From: Streptomyces tendae
GTDB taxonomy: Bacteria > Actinomycetota > Actinomycetes > Streptomycetales > Streptomycetaceae
Reading direction: 5' to 3'
DNA: 64,000 bases
Assembly: GCF_014650435.1 (NCBI RefSeq)
Contig: NZ_BMUY01000014.1
Span: forward strand, 62,001-126,000
In this document: positions 42,484-50,154 of the stretch, piece by piece
Layout of the letters: every line of letters begins with the position of its first letter
Position numbering within the stretch: position 1 is the first letter of the stretch
Program-made: the position numbers and the translations under genes
The notes under the pieces: generated by a model
What the model saw: the letters and a program-made list of their open reading frames with translations, nothing else
The model's database searches: none
Told to the model about the DNA's origin: nothing

Positions 42484-43320
42484 TCAGATGCCGACCTTGA
42501 TGCGCGAGAAGCGCTTCAGGCTGACACCGGCCTCTTCCAGCACCTTCTGGACGGACTTCTTGTTGTCCAGGGCGTAGGGCTGGCCGAGCAGGGTGGCGTC
42601 CTTGAAGAAGCCGTTGAGGCGACCCTCGACGATCTTCGGCAGGGCGGCCTCGGGCTTGCCCTCGGCGCGGGTGGTCTCCTCGGCGACGCGGCGCTCGGTC
42701 TCGACGACCTCGGCCGGGACGTCCTCCTTGGAGAGGTACTTCGGCGCGAAGGCGGCGATGTGCTGGGCGACGCCCTTGGCGACCTCGGCGTTGGGCTTGT
42801 CCAGCTCGACGAGGACACCGATCTGCGGGGGCAGGTCGGGCATCGTGCGGTGCATGTACGCGGTCACGTAGCCGCCGGAGAACTGCGCGAAGCGGTCCAG
42901 GACGATCTTCTCGCCGAGGTTGGCGTTGGCCTCGTCCACGTACGCCTGGACGGTCTTGCCGGCCTCGATCTCGGAGGCGAGCAGCGCCTCGAGGTCGGCC
43001 GGAGCGGCCTTGGCGACGTGCTCGGCGATGGTCTTGGCGACGGTCTGGAACTTCTCGCCCTTGGCGACGAAGTCCGTCTCGCACTTCAGCTCGACGATCA
43101 CACCCGAGGTGTTGTCGTCGGCGATGATCGAGACGACGGCGCCGTTCTCGGCAGAGCGGCCCTCGCGCTTGGCGACGCCCTTCTGGCCCTTGATGCGGAG
43201 CGCCTCGACGGCCTTCTCGACGTTGCCCTCGGCCTCGTCCAGCGCCTTCTTGCAGTCCATCATGCCGGCGCCGGTGAGCTCGCGGAGCTTCTTGACGTCG
43301 GCGGCGGTGTAGTTCGCCAT
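42484..43320 (-). CDS. tsf: Elongation factor Ts
   Basis: A 278-residue guanine-exchange factor for EF-Tu. The N-terminal UBA-like module has VKKLRELTGAGMMDCKKAL, and the core starts with the TDFVAK contact loop (ELKCETDFVAKGEKF). ATG 43320 opens MANYTAADV. Operon partner of rpsB, but a strong hairpin lies between the two genes. Confidence 0.96.
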   Translation of the reverse strand: MANYTAADVKKLRELTGAGMMDCKKALDEAEGNVEKAVEALRIKGQKGVAKREGRSAENGAVVSIIADDNTSGVIVELKCETDFVAKGEKFQTVAKTIAEHVAKAAPADLEALLASEIEAGKTVQAYVDEANANLGEKIVLDRFAQFSGGYVTAYMHRTMPDLPPQIGVLVELDKPNAEVAKGVAQHIAAFAPKYLSKEDVPAEVVETERRVAEETTRAEGKPEAALPKIVEGRLNGFFKDATLLGQPYALDNKKSVQKVLEEAGVSLKRFSRIKVGI

Positions 43321-43357
43321 GATTCCGGAATCTCTCTCGAAGTCTGAAGATCTACGG

Positions 43358-43396
43358 GCCGGACGGCGGGGGCTTCGTGGGCCCCCGCCGTCCGGC
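43358..43396. terminator. Strong hairpin between rpsB and tsf
   Basis: Perfect 16-bp GC-rich stem GCCGGACGGCGGGGGC (43358-43373) and GCCCCCGCCGTCCGGC (43381-43396), 7-nt loop, just past the rpsB stop. It may act as a partial terminator or as an RNA-processing/stability site so that S2 and EF-Ts are made in different amounts. Confidence 0.8.
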
Positions 43397-43415
43397 ACCC
43401 GAAGGTGGTGAGGGG

Positions 43416-44330
43416 TCAGGCCTGCTCGGCGTCCGCGGCCGGGGCGGCCGGGGTCTCGGCGGGCGCCTCGGTGGCGGGGGCCTCGGCGGGGGCGGCCTCG
43501 GCAGCCGGAGCCTCGGCGGGCTTCTCGGCGGCCTCGGCGTCGTCCTTCTTCTCGGCCTTCTCGCCCTCGAGCAGGTCGCGCTCCCACTCGGCCAGCGGCT
43601 CGCCGGCGGCCTTCTCGCCCTTGGCGCCACCGGCGGCACCGGAGCGGGCGATGAGGCCCTCGGCGACGGCGTCGGCGATCACGCGGGTGAGCAGGGTGAC
43701 GGAGCGGATCGCGTCGTCGTTGCCCGGGATCTTGTAGTCGACCTCGTCGGGGTCGCAGTTGGTGTCGAGGATGGCGACGACCGGGATGTTGAGCTTCCGG
43801 GCCTCGCCGACCGCGATGTGCTCCTTCTTGGTGTCCACGATCCAGACGGCGCTGGGCACCTTGGACATCTCGCGGATACCGCCGAGGGTCTTCTCCAGCT
43901 TGGCCTTCTCGCGGGAGAGGACCAGCAGCTCCTTCTTGGTGAGACCGGAGGCGGCCACGTCCTCGAAGTCGATCTGCTCGAGCTCCTTCAGGCGCTGCAG
44001 GCGCTTGTAGACGGTCGAGAAGTTGGTGAGCATGCCGCCCAGCCAGCGCTGGTTGACGTAGGGCATGCCGACGCGGGTGGCCTGCTCGGCGATGGCCTCC
44101 TGCGCCTGCTTCTTCGTGCCGACGAACATGACCGTGCCGCCGTGGGCGACGGTCTCCTTGACGAACTCGTAGGCGCGGTCGATGTACGACAGCGACTGGA
44201 GCAGGTCGATGATGTAGATGCCGTTGCGCTCCGTGAAGATGAAGCGCTTCATCTTCGGGTTCCAACGGCGGGTCTGGTGACCGAAGTGGACGCCGCTTTC
44301 CAGCAGCTCCCGCATCGTGACGACGGCCAT
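43416..44330 (-). CDS. rpsB: 30S ribosomal protein S2
   Basis: A 304-residue S2 protein. MRELLESGVHFGHQTRRWNP and WLGGMLTNFSTV are family signatures, and VVAILDTNCDPDEVDY is the C-terminal core. After about residue 245 there is an Ala/Glu/Pro-rich tail of about 55 residues common in Streptomyces but absent in E. coli. ATG 44330. Confidence 0.96.
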   Translation of the reverse strand: MAVVTMRELLESGVHFGHQTRRWNPKMKRFIFTERNGIYIIDLLQSLSYIDRAYEFVKETVAHGGTVMFVGTKKQAQEAIAEQATRVGMPYVNQRWLGGMLTNFSTVYKRLQRLKELEQIDFEDVAASGLTKKELLVLSREKAKLEKTLGGIREMSKVPSAVWIVDTKKEHIAVGEARKLNIPVVAILDTNCDPDEVDYKIPGNDDAIRSVTLLTRVIADAVAEGLIARSGAAGGAKGEKAAGEPLAEWERDLLEGEKAEKKDDAEAAEKPAEAPAAEAAPAEAPATEAPAETPAAPAADAEQA

Positions 44331-44428
44331 GGCCGTATCTCCTTGGTTTTCTCGGTTGTGCCGCGCGAGCCGGACGGCTCCCGCGCCTGACGCCCGGATG
44401 CGCCTGCCACTAGGGACCGAGGGGCGCT

Positions 44429-44455
44429 GACACGAACCTTGTGAGGCCTCGTGTC
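44429..44455. promoter_or_regulatory. Inverted repeat in the rpsB leader region
   Basis: GACACGA (44429-44435) and TCGTGTC (44449-44455) form a perfect 7-bp dyad about 100 bp before rpsB, with a second hairpin GAGCC/GGCTC nearer the gene. It may belong to a ribosomal-protein leader or to a regulator. The gap 44331-44600 between divergent rpsB and the M23 gene holds nothing else recognisable. Confidence 0.3.
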
Positions 44456-44600
44456 GGGGCGTGCGAAGTCGACCCGGTGACCCGGATCGCCACCAGAAGT
44501 GTACGGGACCCGCGAGGTACCGGGTGACGCGGCTGTCCACAAGCGGAGCGCGGTCCACAGGGCCGGGCGGTGCCGGGCCGCGGTGCGGGACGGTGCTCCC

Positions 44601-45272
44601 ATGCGAACGAGGCGATGGGTGCGCGCGGGCACCTGGCTGGTACTGCTGCTGACCGTCCTGGCCACGGGGCCGCCGCGCGCTGCTCCGGCGGTCTCGGGGG
44701 TTTCGGCGGTCTCGGCGGTCTCAGCGACGGACGCCGGCCGGAGGGCCCCGGACCCGGCGGTGCCGACGGTGGCCCGGCACTGGCCGGTCGGCACGCCTCC
44801 GGTGGTCCTGCGGGGCTGGGAGCCCCCGGCGACCCCGTACGGGCCGGGGCACCGCGGCGTGGACCTCGCCGCGGGAAGCGGAACCCCGGTACGGGCGGTG
44901 GCCGCGGGGCGGGTGTCGTTCGCGGGGCCGGTCGCGGGCCGCGGCGTGGTCTCGGTGGAACTGGCGGGGACCGGCACACCACCCCTGCGGACGACGTACG
45001 CCCCCGTCGAGGCGACCGTGCGCAAGGGCGACGAGGTCGCGGCCGGGGAGGTGCTCGGCACTGTGGAGCCGGCTGGCCCGCACTGTGCCGCCTGCCTGCA
45101 CTGGGGCCTGCTGCGGGGCGAGGTCTATCTGAACCCTCTGTCCCTGCTCCCGCCGTGGCTGCTGGACACGGGTCCGTCGAGACTGCTGCCGGTCCTGGGC
45201 GTGCCGTTGCCCGGCCGCGCGGAGATCAGCCCCGCACGCCGCGCAACGCCATGGAGACCGCCGCCTCGGTGA
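44601..45272 (+). CDS. Secreted M23-family peptidase (LytM-like)
   Basis: A 223-residue protein with an N-terminal signal peptide (WLVLLLTVLATGPPRAAPA). The LytM domain has GHRGVDLAAGSGTPVRAVAA, with the zinc histidine and aspartate, and CLHWGLLRG, which corresponds to HxHxG with one histidine replaced (LHWG). A cysteine pair (CAAC) precedes that motif. The altered second motif is usual in this Streptomyces group and may mean a non-catalytic wall-binding role. Its 3' end overlaps the TetR gene by 47 bp. Confidence 0.82.
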   Translation: MRTRRWVRAGTWLVLLLTVLATGPPRAAPAVSGVSAVSAVSATDAGRRAPDPAVPTVARHWPVGTPPVVLRGWEPPATPYGPGHRGVDLAAGSGTPVRAVAAGRVSFAGPVAGRGVVSVELAGTGTPPLRTTYAPVEATVRKGDEVAAGEVLGTVEPAGPHCAACLHWGLLRGEVYLNPLSLLPPWLLDTGPSRLLPVLGVPLPGRAEISPARRATPWRPPPR

Positions 45273-45807
45273 TCGCCGTCGGCTCCTCCGCAGCACCCAG
45301 CTCGATCCGCCGTACGGCGGCGTCGACGACGCCCTGGAGGAGCATCGCCGCCAGCCGCGGCTGGCCGTGCCCCATCTCGCCCAGCGCCTCGACGATCATC
45401 GCGATCAGCCCGCCGTGCGCGGCCCGGATCTTCTCCCGGGCGCCGGCGTCCAGCTCGCTCGCGGAGATGGCCACCACGGCCCGGTGCCGACGGTCCCCGA
45501 CCAGGTCGAGCTGGGTGCGCACATACGCCTCGACCTTGGCCTCGGGGGCCGTCTCGCGCTCCATCGCGGCCTCGACCTCCGCGGCCCACACGGGGAAGTC
45601 GACGGCGCACAGCTCCTCGACCACCGCCGCCCGCGACCGGAAGTACTCGTAGACGGAGGACCTGGCGAGGCCCGTCCGTTCGGCGAGGGCGGGGAAGGTC
45701 AGCGCCTCCGTACCGCCGTCGGACAGCAGGGAGCGTGCCGCGTCCAGCAGGGCGGCACGCTGCATCGACCGGTGCTCGGCCACAGAGGCCGCTCGAATCC
45801 TTGGCAC
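45226..45807 (-). CDS. TetR-family transcriptional regulator
   Basis: A 193-residue regulator. The N-terminal helix-turn-helix reads RAALLDAARSLLSDGGTEAL then AERTGLARSSVYEYFRSRAA. The remaining 140 residues are the helical ligand-binding domain. Target and ligand unknown. It lies between the M23 gene (convergent) and whiG (same strand, 105 bp upstream). Confidence 0.85.
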   Translation of the reverse strand: MPRIRAASVAEHRSMQRAALLDAARSLLSDGGTEALTFPALAERTGLARSSVYEYFRSRAAVVEELCAVDFPVWAAEVEAAMERETAPEAKVEAYVRTQLDLVGDRRHRAVVAISASELDAGAREKIRAAHGGLIAMIVEALGEMGHGQPRLAAMLLQGVVDAAVRRIELGAAEEPTAITEAAVSMALRGVRG

Positions 45808-45912
45808 GTCACCACTTTACGGACGCGGCACCCCGTACGGGAGTCATCCACCCGGCCACACCACCGCCGGCCGGGTCACCGGTCGACGTCGGGCCACTGC
45901 CGCGGAGCCGGT

Positions 45913-46755
45913 TCAGCGGCCGAAACCCGCCAGCTTGGCGCGCAGTTGCAGGACCGACTTGGTGTGGATCTGACTGACCCTGCTCTCGGTCACACCCAGC
46001 ACGTTCCCGATCTCGGCGAGCGTGAGGCCCTCGTAGTAGTACAGCGTGACCACGGTCTTCTCCCGCTCCGGCAGCGTGTTGATCGCCCGGGCCAGCAGCC
46101 GTCGCAGCTCCCGGTCCTCGGCGACCTCCACCGGGTTGTCGGCGGCGGTGTCCTCCAGCGTGTCCATCAGGCTCAGCCGGTCGCCGCCCTCGCTCCCGGC
46201 GTGCAGCAGCTCCTCCAGGGCCACCACGTTGGCCAGCGACAGCTGGCTGAAGACCGCGTGGAGGTCCTCCACCGCGATCCCCATCTCCGCCGCGACCTCG
46301 CTCTCCGAGGGGGTGCGGCGCAGGCGTGCCTCCAGCGTCGCGTAGGCGCGCTCCACGTTCCGCGCCTTCTGCCGCACCGAGCGCGGGATCCAGTCCAGTG
46401 CGCGCAGTTCGTCGATCATCGCGCCCCGGATCCGGGTGATCGCGTACGTCTCGAACTTGATCTCCCGGTCGACATCGAACTTCTCGATGGCGTCGATCAG
46501 CCCGAACACCCCGGAGGAGACGAAGTCGGCCTGCTCGACATTGGGCGGCAGGCCCACGCTGACGCGGCCCGCCACGTACTTCACCAGGGGCGAGTAGTGC
46601 AGGATCAGCTGTTCCCGCAGCCGCTCGTCGCCGGTCGCCTTGTACGACCGCCACAACTCGTCGAGCGTCGAGGGGGCGGATGGTCGCACGCTGCCACCGT
46701 CGCGGGCGGCTGGGGGGATCGCCGCCCGGTCGGACCCGGAGGTGTGCTGGGGCAT
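45913..46755 (-). CDS. whiG: Sporulation sigma factor WhiG (sigma-28 family)
   Basis: A 280-residue sigma factor of the FliA group that starts spore formation in aerial hyphae. Region 2 has YSPLVKYVAGRVSVGLPPNV and FVSSGVFGLIDAIEKFD; ALDWIPRSVRQKAR is region 3; region 4 ends LGVTESRVSQIHTKSVLQLR. I chose ATG 46755 (MPQHTSGSDRA) because it gives the known Streptomyces length; the frame is open further upstream to 46854. Sequestration by the anti-sigma RsiG is known from other Streptomyces. Confidence 0.95.
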   Translation of the reverse strand: MPQHTSGSDRAAIPPAARDGGSVRPSAPSTLDELWRSYKATGDERLREQLILHYSPLVKYVAGRVSVGLPPNVEQADFVSSGVFGLIDAIEKFDVDREIKFETYAITRIRGAMIDELRALDWIPRSVRQKARNVERAYATLEARLRRTPSESEVAAEMGIAVEDLHAVFSQLSLANVVALEELLHAGSEGGDRLSLMDTLEDTAADNPVEVAEDRELRRLLARAINTLPEREKTVVTLYYYEGLTLAEIGNVLGVTESRVSQIHTKSVLQLRAKLAGFGR

Positions 46756-46949
46756 TCGTCGCCTAGTGCCGTTCTGCCGTGATGTGGATCTGCCTGAGGC
46801 CGCCGGTCTGCTTTCTGGTTGTCGCCTGCTGTCGGCCGTCTGCGTGGGGGTCATCGTGAGCGTAGCGTGACTGGACCGTCGCGGTGTGCGAAGGAGGGGG
46901 CGGTGACCCTACGCAGATACGTTCCGCCGAACGCTCTACAGGGGGGACG

Positions 46950-46970
46950 GTGATCGCTCTGGGTGATCAC
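46950..46970. promoter_or_regulatory. Dyad between dprA and whiG
   Basis: GTGATC (46950-46955) and GATCAC (46965-46970) form an inverted repeat, centred about 205 bp before the whiG start. A CCCC/GGGG hairpin near 46995 may end the dprA transcript. No regulator can be assigned. Confidence 0.3.
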
Positions 46971-47037
46971 TCGAATACCTCAACTGCCAGAATCCCCACG
47001 GGCGTCGGGGTTCCCCCGGACGGCCGAACACGGTGCG

Positions 47038-48330
47038 TCAGCACGGGCCGCGGCCGCCGCGAACCGAGATCATCGCCTGGCGTGTCAACTTCCAGCCGTC
47101 GCCGTGTCGTTCGACGTAACCGAGTGCTCGAAGCTCGTACAGCCTCGCGATCGCGTCGTCCTCGGTGGTCTGGGCCCGTTGTGCCACCTCCGCCGCCGTC
47201 GCCGTTCCCCGACCGGGGAGCCCGGCCAGCGCGTGGCGGGTCCGGGGTTCCAGGAGGTCGGTGGGCAGGACCGGGCCGCGCCGCTCCGGGGGCAGCTCGC
47301 CCATGTCGCCGACCAGTTCGACCACCTCGGCGGCGTCGCCGACGAGCACCGCGTCGCCGCGCAGCAACTCGTGCACCCCCGCGGAGAGGGCGCTGGTCGC
47401 GGGTCCCGGCACGCCCATCACGTGCCGGCCCAGCCGCCGGGCCGCCCGGGCGGTCACCAGCGAACCGCTGCGGTACGCGGCCTCGACGACCACGGTGCCC
47501 CGGGTGAGCGCGGCGATGACCCGGTTGCGCAGGATGAATCTGCTCGGCGTCGGATGGTCGCCCGGTGGCAGTTCGCCGACGACCAGGCCCTGCTCGGCGA
47601 TCCTGTTGATCAGCGCGGTGTGCCCGGGAGGGTAGGGGCGGTCGACCCCGCAGGCGAGGACCGCCGCGGTGGCGCCGCCCGCCCCGAGGGCACCGCGATG
47701 GGCGGCGCCGTCGATCCCGTAGGCCCCGCCCGAGACCACGACCCAGCCGCGCTCGGCCAGCCCGGCGGCGAGGGTGGCGGCCATGTGGGCGCCGTACTCG
47801 GTGCAGGCGCGGGCGCCGACGACGGCCACCGACCTGAGCGCCCACATGCGCAGACTGGGCCCGCCCCGCACCCACAGCCCGAGCGGCCGGGCGTCACCGA
47901 GGTCGTCGAGCTGCCCCGGCCACTCCGCGGTCCCGGGGACCACGAACCGCGCCCCCGCGGACCGGGCGACGGCCAGGTCACGGCGGGGGTCGGCACGCCC
48001 CGCCCGGGCACAGAGCCCGGCCCACCGCTTCGCGCTCACCCCCGGCAGGGCGCGCCCGCCCTCGCGCAGGCGCCGCGCCACCTCCAGGATCCCCCGCTCC
48101 CGCACCCACCGGCCGCCGGTCTCGTCACCGGGCTCGAGCACCCGGGCGAGGAAGACCCGCGCCTGCAACTCACGGTCCCGGGGCACCTCACCGCCTGCCA
48201 CCGCTTCCCCCTCGGGCTGATCCCGGTCGCCGAGGGAGACCGCCGCGTCGGGGAAGAGAGGGTCGCTCCCGGTCGGTCCGGCGTCCCTGTTCGGGGCGGT
48301 GTCCCCCGGCTGCCCGCCGTCGCCGCTCAT
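47038..48330 (-). CDS. dprA: DNA-processing protein DprA
   Basis: A 430-residue protein of the DprA/Smf family, which loads RecA on incoming single-stranded DNA. The Rossmann core has VAVVGARACTEYGAHMAATL, SGGAYGIDGAAHRGAL, ACGVDRPYPPGHTAL, and SRFILRNRVIAALTRGTVVVEA; GSLVTARAARRLGRHVMGVPG follows. A winged-helix domain ends it (ALAGLPGRGTATAAEVAQRA). ATG 48330 overlaps the stop of the comM 3' fragment (ATGA), so the two were one operon. The gene is intact. Confidence 0.92.
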   Translation of the reverse strand: MSGDGGQPGDTAPNRDAGPTGSDPLFPDAAVSLGDRDQPEGEAVAGGEVPRDRELQARVFLARVLEPGDETGGRWVRERGILEVARRLREGGRALPGVSAKRWAGLCARAGRADPRRDLAVARSAGARFVVPGTAEWPGQLDDLGDARPLGLWVRGGPSLRMWALRSVAVVGARACTEYGAHMAATLAAGLAERGWVVVSGGAYGIDGAAHRGALGAGGATAAVLACGVDRPYPPGHTALINRIAEQGLVVGELPPGDHPTPSRFILRNRVIAALTRGTVVVEAAYRSGSLVTARAARRLGRHVMGVPGPATSALSAGVHELLRGDAVLVGDAAEVVELVGDMGELPPERRGPVLPTDLLEPRTRHALAGLPGRGTATAAEVAQRAQTTEDDAIARLYELRALGYVERHGDGWKLTRQAMISVRGGRGPC

Positions 48331-48964
48331 GCCAGTGCTCCCAGGGCCATCGGCACGCCCCGCGGCACCCCGGTGCGCAGTTGCAGTGCCAGGGCGACGT
48401 CCCGGGCGTCGGGGCGGTCGTGGCCGACGAGGTCCGCGACGGTCCAGGCGACGCGCAGGACCCGGTCGAGTCCGCGGGCGGTGAGCACACCGCGTTCCAG
48501 ACTGCGCTCCGCCTCTTCCAGCGCGCCGGGGGCGGCGCGCCAGCGGCTGCGCAGTTCCCGGCCGGGCACCTCGCTGTTCGACCGCCACGGGGTGCCCGCC
48601 AGGCGCGCGGCCGACCGCTCCCGAGCCGCGCGCACCCGGTCGGCGACGGTCGCGGTGCAGTCGCCCCGGGGACCGTCCCCCGCCAGCTGGCTGCGCGTGA
48701 CCCGGTCCACCTCGACCCGCAGGTCGACCCGGTCGAGCAGCGGTCCTGAGAGTCTGGCCTGGTAGCGGCGGATCGCCGAGGGCGAGCACTCGCACGTCTC
48801 GTCGGTCTGCGAGAACCGCCCGCAGGGACAGGGGTTGGCGGCGAGCACCATCAGGAACCGCGCCGGGAAGCGCACCACGCCCGCGCTGCGCGCGATGACG
48901 ACGTGCCCGGCCTCCAGCGGCTGGCGCAGGGCATCGAGCGCGTGGCTGCTGAACTCCGGGGTCT
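48327..48964 (-). pseudogene. comM: 3' part of comM, split by the integrative element
   Basis: Encodes the C-terminal part of the Mg-chelatase-like ComM/YifB AAA+ protein, beginning inside Walker B (DETPEFSSHALDALRQPLEA). It contains LAANPCPCGRFSQTDETCEC with the conserved cysteines, SGPLLDRVDLRVEV with the sensor/arginine-finger region, and the C-terminal helical domain. It lacks the nucleotide-binding half, which lies 12.1 kb away at 61,066-62,066. The frame continues into the element to a TTG at 49028, so a chimeric 233-residue protein with element-coded N-terminus could be made. Confidence 0.93.
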
Positions 48965-48988
48965 CATCCAACGAGCCGGACTTACTCC
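48963..48988. other. attL junction of the integrative element
   Basis: Chromosome to the left and element to the right of the shared trinucleotide CTC (48963-48965). The element-side arm ends in ACTTACTCC (48980-48988), the reverse complement of GGAGTAAGT in attR. Joining chromosomal sides of both junctions rebuilds an uninterrupted comM frame reading LFLDETPEF. Confidence 0.85.
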
Positions 48989-49008
48989 CCGATCGAAGGG
49001 GACTGACG

Positions 49009-50076
49009 ATGGAACTCACCTGGCACAAGGACGCAGCCGGTAGCTACTACGCCACGCACGATGGCAAGCGCATCGCTACGGCACGCAAGAACGGCGCCGC
49101 ATGGGAGGGAACCGTGACCGGTCTCGGCCACGGCTTCACCGGCCGTCGACTGACGGACGTCAAGGAGCTGGCACTCCGGCACGTCGAGCGCATCTACGGC
49201 GAGGGCGAGTGGACCCTCTTCCCCGCCCGTGACCTGAAGCCCGGCATGGTGCTCGGTTGCGACACCTGGAAGGACGGGGACCGGGAGGTCACCTCGGTCA
49301 CGGTCGACACGGACGCTCAGTCGGTGGACGTCGAGCTCTCCTCCGAGTCGTCTCGCGAGCTCGGTTTCACCCTTGACCACACGTACGCCGTGGGCGAGTA
49401 CGTGCGCGTCCGGCCGCAGGATGTGGAGATCGTCCGGGCCGAGCACCTGGCCGAGGGGGATGCCCTCTGGTTCTGGGAGGGCAAGGGCATCGTTACGGCC
49501 GTCGAGCCGCTCGGCAACAACCTCGGCCAGCTCCGGGTCACCACTCTGTTCAAGGGCGAGTACGACACGGTCACGGTCTACCCCGGTTCCACGTTCCAGC
49601 GTGTACCCAAGGTCGAGGAGTCGGCCCCCGTCCGCACGCTCGACGATCCCGCGGACGCTCAGGCGCTCGCCGAGGCCGAGGCGGACGAACGGGACGCCGT
49701 CACGGCCGAGGCAGGCGAGCGCTTCGCCCCCGAGGCGCTGGGCATGCAGACGATCAACCTCGCCCCGTTCGTCGCCATCGTCGACGTGATCGCCGGTACC
49801 GGCGTCCTGGTCTCTCCCCCGGCGAGCGAAGACCTGTCCCTGTCCGAGGGCGGCGCCACCCTGCATGACGCCTTGCTCGCCGACACCTTCCGTCGCCTCT
49901 CCTCGCTCGGCGTCGAGCCGCTCGAAGGGGAGGACGGCGGGCCGTCCCTCGAAGGGGTCACCGACGACGGCCGGAAGGTGTTCAGCCTCTACGTCTCGGA
50001 CGCGATCACCACTGAGCCGGACTTCGAAGAGGTCGCCGCGTCCATCGAGGCACTGCGACAGGCGGCCGGTCTCTGA
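49009..50076 (+). CDS. Element protein of unknown function
   Basis: A 355-residue acidic protein, not recognised. Residues 1-65 form a compact start (MELTWHKDAAGSYYATHDGK). Residues 70-205 hold two similar beta-rich stretches, each opening with a polar turn (ARDLKPGMVLGCDTW and AEHLAEGDALWFWEG), which suggests a small duplicated barrel. A charged linker follows, and a C-terminal domain starts near 245 (TINLAPFVAIVDVIAGTGVL). ATG 49009 is only 45 bp from the recombination point. Placed between att site and integrase, it could be a recombination-direction factor or cargo; neither is shown. Confidence 0.7.
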   Translation: MELTWHKDAAGSYYATHDGKRIATARKNGAAWEGTVTGLGHGFTGRRLTDVKELALRHVERIYGEGEWTLFPARDLKPGMVLGCDTWKDGDREVTSVTVDTDAQSVDVELSSESSRELGFTLDHTYAVGEYVRVRPQDVEIVRAEHLAEGDALWFWEGKGIVTAVEPLGNNLGQLRVTTLFKGEYDTVTVYPGSTFQRVPKVEESAPVRTLDDPADAQALAEAEADERDAVTAEAGERFAPEALGMQTINLAPFVAIVDVIAGTGVLVSPPASEDLSLSEGGATLHDALLADTFRRLSSLGVEPLEGEDGGPSLEGVTDDGRKVFSLYVSDAITTEPDFEEVAASIEALRQAAGL

Positions 50077-50093
50077 CCCGCTCGGGGAGCGGG
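50077..50093. terminator. Small hairpin after the unknown element gene
   Basis: CCCGCTC (50077-50083) and GAGCGGG (50087-50093) with a 3-nt loop begin directly after the stop codon. Short, so perhaps only a weak terminator between this gene and the integrase. Confidence 0.45.
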
Positions 50094-50154
50094 CGAACAG
50101 ACGTCCGCTCCCCCTTCCGTACCCTGAACCTTCGGTAAGAGGAGAGAACACAGC

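Noticed and set aside
43377..44390. 337-residue rightward frame opposite rpsB
   Set aside because: Antisense to an unmistakable ribosomal protein gene.
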